This document shows positions 25,062-33,927 of a stretch of 34,189 nucleotides of DNA, piece after piece. Origin of the DNA: Balneola sp. (GTDB lineage: Bacteria; Bacteroidota; Rhodothermia; Balneolales; Balneolaceae); assembly GCA_002720745.1 (NCBI GenBank), contig PBJO01000005.1, forward strand, positions 39,388-73,576, written 5' to 3'. Position 1 is the first letter of the stretch. Every line of letters begins with the position of its first letter. Both the position numbers and the translations under genes were made by a program. The notes under the pieces are model-generated. The model had not been told where the DNA came from. It saw only the letters and a list, made by a program, of their open reading frames with translations, and did no database searches.

Positions 25062-26611
25062 ATGGTATGTTACATGCCAAAATAAATTTGACCAACTTCT
25101 TTAAAAATACTGGCATATTGCCTAATTCACTAAAAGGTCATACTCATCTTCGAACGGTACTTTTATGTACAAGTTTGCTGATTGGCATTCAGAGCACAAG
25201 AAGTATGTCGCAAGAACTTGGATTATGGATACCCTCGTATGAGGTAAATCAAACCCAGTTGATTTCTAATGGTTCTGATTCTAGCTTTTCTTTACTTCAC
25301 GATCTAGGCATCGAATTGCTGATTCTTCCGTTTGAAATATTTTCAGAAAATAAAACTATTTCTTCCCTTTCTGATCAATGGGACGGAAATATAGTGATTG
25401 ATTATGGTATTAAGTTTTTAGATGCTTATAACCTAGAAATGCAGCGGGACTCGTTGCTCAATCACTACACTTCAAGTATGATGTTGCTAAGACAACAGTC
25501 CACCATTACCGGTCACCTTATGCATCACTACAGTCCTTTCCAAGACAGCTTATTTAGAGAAAGATGGAGACTAGTAACGCAGATTTTGAAAGACTTCAAC
25601 ACGAATGGATTCTATTATGTAATCCCCGAAAATCTAGATAGTATCGCACTCAGCTTTACTACTGACAATATGAGTACCAGATGGGTTCCTAAAAACAATA
25701 TTTTTGAATCTCCTTTTCAGTTGGAGGACCTAAAACGATTGGAGAGTGCCTTCCTGATTAATCAAGCAGCAGAATTTATATGGTTTACTCAAACTTGGTT
25801 AGACGAAGCATTCCTAGCGCATCCAAGCTTAGAAGAAAGCCTGGTTTTCTGGAATGAAACAGGTAATTTTATGTTGACAAAACCAGCCCAGAAAATGAGC
25901 TCCATGAATACCCACTGGAGTAGACCCTTCATGGTCGTCCTTATTCTGCTATTTCTTGGCTTATATCAACAGTCTCAAGTCTACAGAAGAACACCTATGC
26001 GTTATCTAACGAATTATAGCTTTTTGATCGACGACATGCTACGTTACTCTGAACGATACACTTCTATTGGCTTTCTTTTATTTGTAATACGATCATGTGT
26101 TGTGAGCCTATGTTTTGTGATTTGGGGACTAAGTAATTGGAATGATTTAGATTGGGTCTATTTGGAACATCTTATCTTTGGACAAACAAAACATTCCCCA
26201 AATACCTTTCTATTATGGGGCGTATTAAGCCTAGTTCTACTCCTAACTCAGTTAGTCGAATTACTGCTACTCAGAATCCCAAAGAGTGGTTACCAGTCAA
26301 TGCGGCAAATCCTCGCTATATATAGTTGGAATGTACATCTAAACCTTATCTTATTATTGTTCATTTTTATCGCTTTTGTAAATCAGTTTTCAATAATTAA
26401 TGGAATGACTATTCTTTTTTTAATTATACTATCTTGGTGTATTGGTTTTGTTATTTCTTCAATTCAAGGTGCAAAAATAAATTACAGAACAGGTAAACGG
26501 TATGTTATTTGGAGCCTTGGCACATACATACTACTTATAAGCCTTAGTATATACTTGTTCAGCCAATCCGAGGTATCTCATGGTATCATGAGTATGCTTT
26601 ATGCTCTTTAA
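25058..26611 (+). CDS. Membrane protein with large N-terminal (possibly exported) domain and C-terminal helix bundle, unknown
   Basis: Up to 517 residues. The frame starts at TTG 25058, overlapping the miaB stop by 4 bases; an ATG at 25067 is the safer start and gives 514. A hydrophobic segment near 33-48 looks like a signal or anchor, then about 235 residues of mixed alpha/beta sequence (LHDLGIELLILPFEIF, NGFYYVIPENLDSIALSF, FIWFTQTWLDEAFLAHP). From about 290 to the end come around six membrane helices, with a basic loop YRRTPMRYL between the first and second. No catalytic motif is certain and I do not recognise the family. The gene converges on anmK with a 4-base overlap of the coding ends. 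Confidence 0.8.
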   Translation: MNGMLHAKINLTNFFKNTGILPNSLKGHTHLRTVLLCTSLLIGIQSTRSMSQELGLWIPSYEVNQTQLISNGSDSSFSLLHDLGIELLILPFEIFSENKTISSLSDQWDGNIVIDYGIKFLDAYNLEMQRDSLLNHYTSSMMLLRQQSTITGHLMHHYSPFQDSLFRERWRLVTQILKDFNTNGFYYVIPENLDSIALSFTTDNMSTRWVPKNNIFESPFQLEDLKRLESAFLINQAAEFIWFTQTWLDEAFLAHPSLEESLVFWNETGNFMLTKPAQKMSSMNTHWSRPFMVVLILLFLGLYQQSQVYRRTPMRYLTNYSFLIDDMLRYSERYTSIGFLLFVIRSCVVSLCFVIWGLSNWNDLDWVYLEHLIFGQTKHSPNTFLLWGVLSLVLLLTQLVELLLLRIPKSGYQSMRQILAIYSWNVHLNLILLLFIFIAFVNQFSIINGMTILFLIILSWCIGFVISSIQGAKINYRTGKRYVIWSLGTYILLISLSIYLFSQSEVSHGIMSMLYAL

Positions 26612-27756
26612 TCGGATAAGGAAAGCTTGCCCAAAGAGATTTCTCTTTTGTTCACTAAAAACTTTTTTCCAACAATCATCGCATCCGCTAAAAAAGCGAT
26701 AAGAGCCGCTTCTTTTGCATCTGGAGGAATTCCTAATTCGTCAATATTTCGCTGTGGACAGTCTGGAAAATGGGCTCTTAGGCCTTCCATTATCATCGTA
26801 TTATATAGTCCGCCTCCACTCACATACCATTCAAAAGAAATACTATTGCTGATTTTTTTCATAGCTAAAGCCACGCTTTCAATAGTAAATTGGGTAAGAG
26901 TTGCCACTAAATCTTTAGGTTGAAGATATACTCCCAAACTCTGCATTTGATAATGAATATAGCCTAAATTGAACATCTCTTGTCCTGTCGACTTAGGGAA
27001 TTTTTTTTTGAAGAAATCGTCATATAATAAGGCTTTTACAAACTCATTATTAACTTGCCCCTGCCTGGCAACCTCTCCGTCTTTGTCATATTCTTTACCA
27101 AAATAAAGGGTCATAGCCTCATTAATTAGGGTATTTGCCGGTCCTGTATCGCTGCTAACCACCTCAGATCCTGAATTAGAAGACGGTAACCAACTCAAAT
27201 TAGCAATACCTCCTAGATTCAATAGCATTCGGGCAATTTTAGCATCCCTAAACAATGCTTCATCCATCAATGAAACCAAAGGCGCTCCCTCCCCTCCCAC
27301 TGCCGTGTGTTTTTGCCGAAAGTCGGAAACTACAGGTAGTCCTGATGCAACAGCTAGTTGATCTCCATCTACGATTTGTAGCGTAGCTGTACGCTCTTTA
27401 GTAGGGAAATGAAAGACGGTTTGTCCATGAGAACCAATGAAATCAACATCTTCATGATTAAGATTCCATTTTTGTAATGCCATCCTAATAAAGGCAGCAT
27501 AGCTATGAGCTAGCTTGGTATTCAAAATACATAAGCTGCCAAGTGGGACTTGATCTTTAGACTGTACTGATGCTAATAGAGAACGTATTTTTTTATCGTA
27601 TGGCACCGTTAGGTATTTCTTCACCTCCAATCCCTGCTCGGAACAATGACAATAGGCAATATCTAAGCCATCTAGTGAAGTACCTGACATGAGTCCGATT
27701 ACATGACGAATGGGTTTACCAGAAAGTTTATATATCTGTTTAAAGTGCTTGTTCAT
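26608..27756 (-). CDS. anmK: Anhydro-N-acetylmuramic acid kinase
   Basis: Phosphorylates and opens 1,6-anhydro-MurNAc from cell-wall turnover to MurNAc-6-phosphate (ASKHA fold). Motifs: GLMSGTSLDGLDIAY (21-35), GSHGQTVFHFP (108-118), NLGGIANLSWL (180-190) and SDTGPANTLI (202-211, with Asp203 the expected catalytic base), plus VSGGGLYN near 314. Length of 382 is normal. It carries an in-frame A9 run on the coding strand (27001-27009 as T's), giving three lysines. The stop overlaps the upstream convergent gene by 4 bases. No MurQ or permease is adjacent. Confidence 0.95.
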   Translation of the reverse strand: MNKHFKQIYKLSGKPIRHVIGLMSGTSLDGLDIAYCHCSEQGLEVKKYLTVPYDKKIRSLLASVQSKDQVPLGSLCILNTKLAHSYAAFIRMALQKWNLNHEDVDFIGSHGQTVFHFPTKERTATLQIVDGDQLAVASGLPVVSDFRQKHTAVGGEGAPLVSLMDEALFRDAKIARMLLNLGGIANLSWLPSSNSGSEVVSSDTGPANTLINEAMTLYFGKEYDKDGEVARQGQVNNEFVKALLYDDFFKKKFPKSTGQEMFNLGYIHYQMQSLGVYLQPKDLVATLTQFTIESVALAMKKISNSISFEWYVSGGGLYNTMIMEGLRAHFPDCPQRNIDELGIPPDAKEAALIAFLADAMIVGKKFLVNKREISLGKLSLSD

Positions 27757-27798
27757 AGAGCCTTAGTGAAGTATTTTAACGAAAATAATCATTACGCC

Positions 27799-28050
27799 AT
27801 GCAAACCAAAGAAGAACACGAATACGAATCTTTTGAGCAGGATGTAGATATGCTTGTACAATCACTTAAAGAAAGCTTTGAGTCAACACAGGCAAACTAC
27901 CGAATTGACGACCTGAACAACTCTATATATATATATCTAGAAGGCTTGGAGGATTACTCAGAACAGGAAGTAGAAGAATTTTCAGCTCCATTGTTAGAAG
28001 AATTAGATCTTGATTTCGAGCATATTTTTTTGCTCACTTTGCTTGCTTAA
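27799..28050 (+). CDS. Small acidic protein of unknown function
   Basis: 83 residues from ATG 27799. The frame is open further upstream to 27703, but that part overlaps the start of divergent anmK and looks non-coding, so the shorter start is preferred. The protein is strongly acidic (EHEYESFEQDVD; LEGLEDYSEQEVEEFSAPLL) with mixed helix/strand character and a hydrophobic C-terminus FEHIFLLTLLA. No signal peptide or known motif. It is divergent from anmK with a 42-base gap. It might be a small regulator or chaperone-like protein, but that is a guess. Confidence 0.65.
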   Translation: MQTKEEHEYESFEQDVDMLVQSLKESFESTQANYRIDDLNNSIYIYLEGLEDYSEQEVEEFSAPLLEELDLDFEHIFLLTLLA

Positions 28051-28090
28051 CCTCTACTTGAAACTGTTCAGAATATATATGCATACATCA

Positions 28091-28135
28091 GCGGGGATAT
28101 ATGAAGCGTGGATATATGAAGCGGGGATATATGAA
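28091..28135. repeat. Three tandem 15-nt units
   Basis: Units at 28091-28105, 28106-28120 and 28121-28135; the first and third are identical (GCGGGGATATATGAA) and the second differs at one base (GCGTGG...). As a multiple of three they would encode a 5-residue repeat (minus strand FIYPR, SYIPA or HISPL depending on frame). Whether they are coding relics or a slippage product cannot be told. Confidence 0.9.
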
Positions 28136-28234
28136 GTAATTTCTTGAACTTAGCGGAGTACCTGCTCTAGTTCAGTAGAAGCATCAGTCGAATGATCCCA
28201 ATACTGCACAATAATTGGACATTGCATGCTAAGC

Positions 28235-28496
28235 CCCTGAGAGCTAGCCCATTCTCATTTTTAGAGCTAAACTGAAAAGCAATATCCAAATGGCGACAAA
28301 CGATTTATTCAATCAAAGCATCACTAATTGATGTATTGGACGGTAAACTTGATAAACGAAGCAAATCATCTATAGTACCTGCATTAGCACTTATGACTAT
28401 CCAACTTCAGTTGGGATTATCTGCAATAATTTGAGCGCACCGCGACATGGCTTCGAAAGATTCAACACTTGTTCCTCCGAATTTCGAGACGTTCAT
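28235..28496 (-). pseudogene. Aspartokinase (LysC-type) N-terminal remnant
   Basis: A minus-strand frame starting ATG at 28494-28496 reads MNVSKFGGTSVESFEAMSRC and onward to DNPN, the diagnostic aspartate-kinase N-terminus (KFGGTSV nucleotide-binding motif), close to the E. coli LysC type. TGA (28407-28409) stops it; the frame then continues with VISANAGTIDDLLRLS, the next conserved block, until TAA at 28305-28307 and a further weakly similar segment (IVCRHLDIAFQ). The remaining roughly 350 residues of an aspartokinase are missing. It is therefore a truncated pseudogene, not a functional gene. Confidence 0.87.
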
Positions 28497-28647
28497 ATAG
28501 GTATAATATGTGATTGAGTATCGATGAAATACGGAGTTTCATGTTAATAGACATCCATTATTTATATATTACAAAAGAGAAGTGTATTTGAGCCTTTCTG
28601 CCTCCTAGAATTCACAATAAATAACCAAATCAAATTTTCACTAGAAC

Positions 28648-29886
28648 ATGCCATTAATCACCAACGATGCCATTGCTTTTGGATTATTAATAATCACTTT
28701 AGCAGTCATATTTGCGACCGCAAACAGCAATCACCCATTTTGGAAAAAATTCTACATCTTCATCCCCTCCCTACTGTTGTGCTATTTTATTCCCTCAATC
28801 TATTCAACTTTGGGGTGGATTGACCCAAATAGTTCTCAACTCTACTACATGGCTTCCAGATATTTGCTCCCTGCTTCGCTCGTACTCTTAACCCTGAGTA
28901 TCGATCTTAAAGCGGTTCTTAGCTTGGGATGGAAAGCCATCGCCATGTTCTTGACAGGTACCACAGGTATCGTCATAGGTGGACCAATAGCAATGTTAAT
29001 CTTAGGAGCAATTGATCCAAGTATACTTGAGGCTACTAGTCCTGATAACGAAATTTGGAGGGGTTTGGCCACCGTTGCGGGAAGTTGGATTGGAGGTGGT
29101 GCGAACCAAACCGCTATGTTAGAGGTCTATCAACCAAGTTCTAATCTATTCTCTGCGATGGTAACCGTAGATATCATTATGGCTAATTTATGGTTGGCAT
29201 TTTTGCTTTATGGTGCTAGTATGGCATCCAAAGTAGACCTTTGGCTAGGTTCAGACACCTCAGCGATCTCACATTTACGAAAACAAGTACAAGACTATCA
29301 AGATAAAATAAAGCGAATACCCAGCTTGCAAGATCTCATAATCATACTAGCCATGGCTTTTGGAATAACAGCTGTAGGCCATATCATTGGTGACAATATT
29401 GCTCCATGGATATCTAAAAACGCGCCTCGATTACGAGAATTTAGTTTGGACTCTGCCTTCTTCTGGATTGTAGTTACTGCGACCACAGGTGGGTTACTAT
29501 TGTCATTTACCAAACTGCGCACTTTGGAAGGCGCTGGCGCATCTAAAATCGGAAGTTTATTCCTATACATTTTAGTAATGACTATTGGTTTAAAAATGGA
29601 TTTAATGGCCTTTTTTGAAGCTCCTGGATATTTTTTCATTGGCTTAATCTGGATCTTAGTACATGTAACATTACTGTTGTTGGTTGCCAAATTAATTAAA
29701 GCTCCTTTATTTTTCGTAGCGGTCGGTAGTCAAGCCAATGTGGGTGGAGCGGCTTCAGCGCCTATCGTCGCCTCTGCCTTTCATCCTGCTTTGGCGCCCG
29801 TCGGTGTTCTTCTCGCCGTAGTTGGCTATGCCTTGGGTACTTATGGAGCGTATGCGACCGCCGAAATTATGCGATTAATTTATTAA
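28648..29886 (+). CDS. DUF819-family integral membrane protein (YjcL-like transporter)
   Basis: 412 residues, about eleven membrane helices throughout (e.g. 6-24, 36-50, 72-90, 97-120, 260-290 and the C-terminal stretch). Family landmarks include YLLPASLVLLTLSIDLKAVL, GTTGIVIGGPIAMLI, VAGSWIGGGANQTAM (Gly-rich) and, near the end, VAVGSQANVGGAASAPIVAS and the final GYALGTYGAYATAEIM. DUF819 proteins have an inverted-repeat transporter look but no settled substrate. It is monocistronic as far as spacing shows (75 bases to the next gene). Confidence 0.9.
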   Translation: MPLITNDAIAFGLLIITLAVIFATANSNHPFWKKFYIFIPSLLLCYFIPSIYSTLGWIDPNSSQLYYMASRYLLPASLVLLTLSIDLKAVLSLGWKAIAMFLTGTTGIVIGGPIAMLILGAIDPSILEATSPDNEIWRGLATVAGSWIGGGANQTAMLEVYQPSSNLFSAMVTVDIIMANLWLAFLLYGASMASKVDLWLGSDTSAISHLRKQVQDYQDKIKRIPSLQDLIIILAMAFGITAVGHIIGDNIAPWISKNAPRLREFSLDSAFFWIVVTATTGGLLLSFTKLRTLEGAGASKIGSLFLYILVMTIGLKMDLMAFFEAPGYFFIGLIWILVHVTLLLLVAKLIKAPLFFVAVGSQANVGGAASAPIVASAFHPALAPVGVLLAVVGYALGTYGAYATAEIMRLIY

Positions 29887-29961
29887 CTTATTATTTACGA
29901 CTTAGAAATGATTAACTAGCCTGTTAGCTAAGTACTCAATTATTCATCATCCAGTAAATCC

Positions 29962-31164
29962 TTGAAACGAGCGCTCCTATTTTTTTTTAGTTTTGTAGCC
30001 GTAGCCATCATTATTTATGCAATGGCAATCATCCCAAACTATACCGCCTTTAAAACCCTGTTCCAAAATGCAGAAGGGATGGCCGAGGGTAGTGAGTATG
30101 TGGCAAATACCTATTCACTGGCCGATTTGACCCGCTTCATTGGTAGCAAACCAGAACATGTAAGTTTGGTTTCAATTTCAATTGACCGGCCCGATTCAAG
30201 CCTATATTACGAGGAAAAGCGGCCACGCACTATGGGGTCTTTAGGCAATCTTATTCTACTTTATGCCTATGCACAAGCAGTGGAATCTTCTCAATTGGAT
30301 CCCAACAAAGAAGTACGCCTTAAAGACCTATCTAGGTTCCGACTACCACTAATAAGCCAGAATGCGCACGATGGGGCTATTCAACGGTTGGTTACTGAAG
30401 AAAGTCCGTCTTTTACCCTAGAAGACGCTGTACATGCTATGGTGGAATTCAATGACCTAGTTATAGCCGATTTTCTCTGGGCTAAATTAGGCGCTTCTAC
30501 CCTGCAATTCAGAATGGAGGAGCTAAAAGAATTTCTAAATCTCAAAGTAACCGAATTACCCCTTCCTAATGCTGCTTTGTACATGGCCATTGCTGAGCCT
30601 GCATCATTTTTGCCTGAATTTAGCCCAAAACATGATTCTCTTCGTATAAACTCTAGTTTGCGAGCTGTATTCCACACAAAAGCTCTAGAAAGTTTCTACC
30701 AAAAAACAGCCGACCTTGAACAATTTAATGCTGTCATAGCTTCTTTTGAAGAGAATCGTATAAACCAGAATTTCATGCAAGAAAGAGATGCACTTACTCT
30801 TTTTCCACAGACTACAGCTTCTGAATTAGCCCAAATAATGCGATACCTGTTACTCGATGATCAGCTTAATAGTAATGTTCAGACTCGTATTCTCAAAGCC
30901 TTGGGCTGGCCTAATGGTTCATCTTCGGTTGCCCGAAGCTTTGAATCCTATTTTGCTCAGTATGAGAGCCGGATGGGGTTGCTGAGTGGGTTGGATTTTG
31001 GGACTTCTATTTACACAGGAGAACGACGGATTCAAGTGGTCCTATTCGATGAGTTACCAGTAGCTTTCTGGCATCACATGTCAGCAAACCACATGCAAGA
31101 AGACTTTCAACAGCGGTTGATCTGGGATCCCGCCCTTTATCAAACTACTAAACTCGCTTTATGA
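29962..31164 (+). CDS. Membrane-anchored class A beta-lactamase-fold protein lacking catalytic residues
   Basis: 400 residues starting at TTG 29962; the next in-frame Met (residue 21) would remove most of the N-terminal anchor (ALLFFFSFVAVAIIIYAMAI), so TTG is preferred. After the anchor the sequence follows a class A beta-lactamase/serine-hydrolase plan: MGSLGNLILLYAYAQAVES (91-109) at the SxxK helix has Asn96 instead of Lys; VEFNDLVIADFLWAKLG (161-177) at the SDN position has Asn-Asp-Leu; and at the KTG strand the sequence is SIYTGERRIQVVLFD, without Lys-Thr-Gly. Catalysis is therefore unlikely; the fold call is by pattern. It overlaps the next gene by 4 bases (ATGA). Confidence 0.7.
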   Translation: MKRALLFFFSFVAVAIIIYAMAIIPNYTAFKTLFQNAEGMAEGSEYVANTYSLADLTRFIGSKPEHVSLVSISIDRPDSSLYYEEKRPRTMGSLGNLILLYAYAQAVESSQLDPNKEVRLKDLSRFRLPLISQNAHDGAIQRLVTEESPSFTLEDAVHAMVEFNDLVIADFLWAKLGASTLQFRMEELKEFLNLKVTELPLPNAALYMAIAEPASFLPEFSPKHDSLRINSSLRAVFHTKALESFYQKTADLEQFNAVIASFEENRINQNFMQERDALTLFPQTTASELAQIMRYLLLDDQLNSNVQTRILKALGWPNGSSSVARSFESYFAQYESRMGLLSGLDFGTSIYTGERRIQVVLFDELPVAFWHHMSANHMQEDFQQRLIWDPALYQTTKLAL

Positions 31165-31634
31165 TCCGACGGTTATTATATTTTTTCTGGATTTTACCAC
31201 TATACATGGGTTTCATAACCATGCAACAAATAACCGTTCATTTAGGAACACTTCAAACCTATGAAGGGGGGGTGAGCATAGCGGCTGATGTGACCGATTT
31301 CGACATAAAACAAATAGCCGCCCAGAGTAACGGATACGTAATCATCACTTTTCCCCTACCAGATGGCACCCAAACTGAACGTAAGTTATCTCTTTCGATT
31401 CAAATGGCTCAGAGAATTATTGACACCCAAGTTATACCTATTCGGTACCTTGAAGATAGTTGGCAACCTATCGTCATGATACCCACTTATGAACTCCAAA
31501 AAAGCACCTCCTTCTTAAACGCTATTATTGCACTTATTGGGTTTATTATTACTATTACTGCGTCTATATTTGCAACAAAATACATCCATATGTCAAAGCA
31601 GGAAAATACGGATATACAGATTGAACGTGTGTAA
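31161..31634 (+). CDS. Small two-helix membrane protein, unknown, partner of upstream gene
   Basis: 157 residues: N-terminal helix about 4-22 (LLYFFWILPLYMGFITM), a soluble beta-rich middle (about 25-115, including VIITFPLPDGTQTERKLSLS) and a C-terminal helix about 117-138 (LNAIIALIGFIITITASIFA). Both helices flank an approximately 90-residue domain, so the domain is likely extracytoplasmic. No family recognised. The start overlaps the previous stop by 4 bases, so the two are translationally coupled and may form a complex. The RsmI-like gene is 72 bases further. Confidence 0.75.
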   Translation: MIRRLLYFFWILPLYMGFITMQQITVHLGTLQTYEGGVSIAADVTDFDIKQIAAQSNGYVIITFPLPDGTQTERKLSLSIQMAQRIIDTQVIPIRYLEDSWQPIVMIPTYELQKSTSFLNAIIALIGFIITITASIFATKYIHMSKQENTDIQIERV

Positions 31635-31706
31635 ATCCTATAATTAGTATTCACAATGAACGATTCTCACACATAAGACTCTTTCATAAAAGACCTTTCC
31701 AACACT

Positions 31707-32441
31707 ATGAGTACTCCAGGCACCCTTTATCTTCTCCCAAATACACTGGGTAAAACCAACGGAAACGCCACTCATCCAGAGGAAGTTTTGGGAATCATTC
31801 GAAGTTTGGATATACTCATTGTCGAAAACATCCAAAATGCGACACGATTCCTGCAATGGGTCGGTAATACAGTCCCTGAGTTCAAAATTGAATTTTATCC
31901 TCTAACCAAAAAAACTTCTGATCTTGACCTGCTTGAATATATTAAACCTTTGAGAAAAGGTCGAAATGCGGGTATACTATCAGAAGCGGGACTTCCAGCA
32001 ATCGCGGATCCTGGGGCCCATTTAGTAGAATTAGCTCATAAATTTCATATACCTGTACGGCCGTTAGTGGGTCCCTCTTCCATTTTTTTAGCATTAATGG
32101 GGTCCGGTTTTAACGGGCAACAATTTCAATTTAATGGGTACTTACCTATCGATGATAAAGCCTGTTGTCAAAAAATTATGGAACTTGAAGGACAATCTAA
32201 ACAGCATAATATATCCCAAATTTTCATGGAAACACCCTTTCGAAATTCTGCTATGATTACTCGTATACTTACGCATTGTAAAGATGAAACTCGCCTTTGT
32301 GTTGCTTGTGATGTAAGTTTGGATACCGAAGAAATCATATCCAAACCCATTTCAGAATGGAAGAAAAAGCAGAAGCATCCTGATCATGCCCCTTCGAAAT
32401 GGAATAAGCGCCCTGTCATCTACCTCTTGTATGCTCGTTAA
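31707..32441 (+). CDS. SAM-dependent methyltransferase of the RsmI/tetrapyrrole-methylase family
   Basis: 244 residues, shorter than RsmI of E. coli (about 286). Motifs of the family: TPGTLYLLPNTLG (3-15), IVENIQNATRFL (38-49), LSEAGLPAIADPG (91-103) and LVGPSSIFLALMGSGFNGQQFQFNGYLP (120-147, in parts), then METPFRN. RsmI methylates the 2'-O of C1402 in 16S rRNA, but Bacteroidota also carry a shorter paralogue with uncertain target; this looks like that one because of the TLYLLPNTLG opening. No full-length rsmI is in the window to compare. It is probably transcribed with the genes on either side. Confidence 0.9.
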   Translation: MSTPGTLYLLPNTLGKTNGNATHPEEVLGIIRSLDILIVENIQNATRFLQWVGNTVPEFKIEFYPLTKKTSDLDLLEYIKPLRKGRNAGILSEAGLPAIADPGAHLVELAHKFHIPVRPLVGPSSIFLALMGSGFNGQQFQFNGYLPIDDKACCQKIMELEGQSKQHNISQIFMETPFRNSAMITRILTHCKDETRLCVACDVSLDTEEIISKPISEWKKKQKHPDHAPSKWNKRPVIYLLYAR

Positions 32442-32574
32442 TGCCGATATGACCCTGGACTAAGGACTCCTCTTAGATCCTAGAGGCCTTGGAAACCCTT
32501 AAGTTTAAGTTTTCTGTAAACACTTAAAATAGTATCTTATTAAATATTTTTTAGTGTTATTTGTTCGAATATAA

Positions 32575-33927
32575 ATGGATCCAAAGCAGCACTCTTACTC
32601 TTTTTCTGAATCACATCTAACAACATCCTTGCTTCGTATATTGCCTTTACGAAGACTTTTGCTTCCCCTTCTACTAGCGGTGACATTCTTTTTCGGTAAT
32701 GTTAGTCCACAAGCTGATATTTCATCTTTTGAACGATCAATAGGTGATTTTTCTAATGATAGTCTACACTTGGAGCGAATATCATTTGTCCCAAGAAGCG
32801 ATGGAATGGGGTATGTTATTCGCTTTCATCAATCTACCCGCTTGGATTCTTTTTCTTTGATTCAACCAGCTTCCGATTTGATCCAACTGGAGTTTTTTCA
32901 CTCCAATATTGACACCCTTGGTATAGAATTTCCTACCTATAATGAAGATATTCAAGAGGTGCGACTCTATAAACTCGAGAATAGCTATGGGGTAGACATC
33001 TATCTCGGTCAACAGCTAAAAGTCATTAGTAATGCCTATCCCGATGTGCAAAGTAAAGATTTATTAGTAGCATTAACTTATTCAACCACCAGAGAAGTGG
33101 AAATTTTCACACAACAATTTCTTGCCCGAAATTGGTACCTAAGTTTAAATCCAAATAATGCACTCGATATACTAACTCCAACAACCCCTAGCGCAGCAAA
33201 CTTAGATCAAGAATATAAACAAGTTAAAGGTAAACTCCGCTTTGATACGGTTATAATTGATCCTGGACATGGAGGAGATGACCCTGGTAACATAGGCTAT
33301 CGCAATATCGAAGAAAAAGGTGTGGTCCTCTCCATCTCAAAAAAATTAGGGAGTTATATTGAAGAATACCTACCCGATGTGAAGGTCATTTACACCCGTG
33401 AGACCGATCGTTATGTAGATCTTGAGGAACGCGGTTCTATTGCCAACCGTGCAGAAGGTGATTTATTTATATCTATTCATGCCGATGGATGGACTTCTTC
33501 ATCGGTGTACGGAAGCTCAGTATTTTTCCTTGGTTTACACCGAAGCGATGCCGCATTTGAAGTGATGAAGCGAGAAAATTCAGTATTCACAACTCACAGC
33601 GAAGAATTATTCAATTTAACCGAAGAAGATCTACTAATTTACGAACTTGCCCATTCTGGATATATCGCCACTAGCGAACGAATTGCATATATGATCGAAG
33701 ATCAATTTAGAACACGAGCAAATCGCAAGTCACGAGGGGTAAAACAAGCAGGCTTTGTAGTCCTTTACCAAGCATCTATGCCTGCCGTACTCATTGAAAC
33801 AGGATTTTTAAGTAACCCCGCCGAACAACGATTTTTAACCAGTGATTATGGCCAATCGATCATTGCATCAGCAATTTTTCGAGCCATTCGAGATTACAAA
33901 ATTGAGTATGAAAAAAACCAAAACTAA
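32575..33927 (+). CDS. N-acetylmuramoyl-L-alanine amidase (Amidase_3), with N-terminal AMIN-like region
   Basis: Zinc amidase cleaving the bond between MurNAc and the stem peptide, acting in daughter-cell separation or wall turnover. 450 residues: a hydrophobic signal or anchor (about 26-41), a roughly 150-residue beta-rich N-terminal region (about 65-190) resembling an AMIN localisation domain, then the catalytic domain from about 224. Zinc ligands and catalytic residues: His232 in DPGHGG, Glu247 in IEEKG, His302 in ISIHADG, and Glu408 in LIETGFLSN. Length and layout fit AmiABC-type enzymes. Its activity could be coupled to FtsX in this window. The uridine kinase gene starts within its last 20 bases. 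Confidence 0.93.
   Translation: MDPKQHSYSFSESHLTTSLLRILPLRRLLLPLLLAVTFFFGNVSPQADISSFERSIGDFSNDSLHLERISFVPRSDGMGYVIRFHQSTRLDSFSLIQPASDLIQLEFFHSNIDTLGIEFPTYNEDIQEVRLYKLENSYGVDIYLGQQLKVISNAYPDVQSKDLLVALTYSTTREVEIFTQQFLARNWYLSLNPNNALDILTPTTPSAANLDQEYKQVKGKLRFDTVIIDPGHGGDDPGNIGYRNIEEKGVVLSISKKLGSYIEEYLPDVKVIYTRETDRYVDLEERGSIANRAEGDLFISIHADGWTSSSVYGSSVFFLGLHRSDAAFEVMKRENSVFTTHSEELFNLTEEDLLIYELAHSGYIATSERIAYMIEDQFRTRANRKSRGVKQAGFVVLYQASMPAVLIETGFLSNPAEQRFLTSDYGQSIIASAIFRAIRDYKIEYEKNQN

Larger units (their letters stand above)
28051..28647. other. 597-base intergenic with aspartokinase remnant and 15-nt tandem repeats
   Basis: No intact gene. It holds, on the minus strand, the N-terminal remnant of an aspartokinase (about 28235-28496) and, closer to 28051, a second open stretch whose 3' part includes three 15-nt repeats. 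The 151 bases before the DUF819 gene should contain its promoter, but I see no convincing -35/-10 pair. Confidence 0.7.

Noticed and set aside
27703-27798. Longer start for the small acidic protein
   Set aside because: It would run through the start of divergent anmK, and its composition differs sharply from the rest.
32504-32528. Hairpin TTTAAGT...ACTTAAA before the amidase gene as terminator
   Set aside because: Only 7 A/T-dominated pairs with an 11-base loop and no T tract directly after it; too weak to call.
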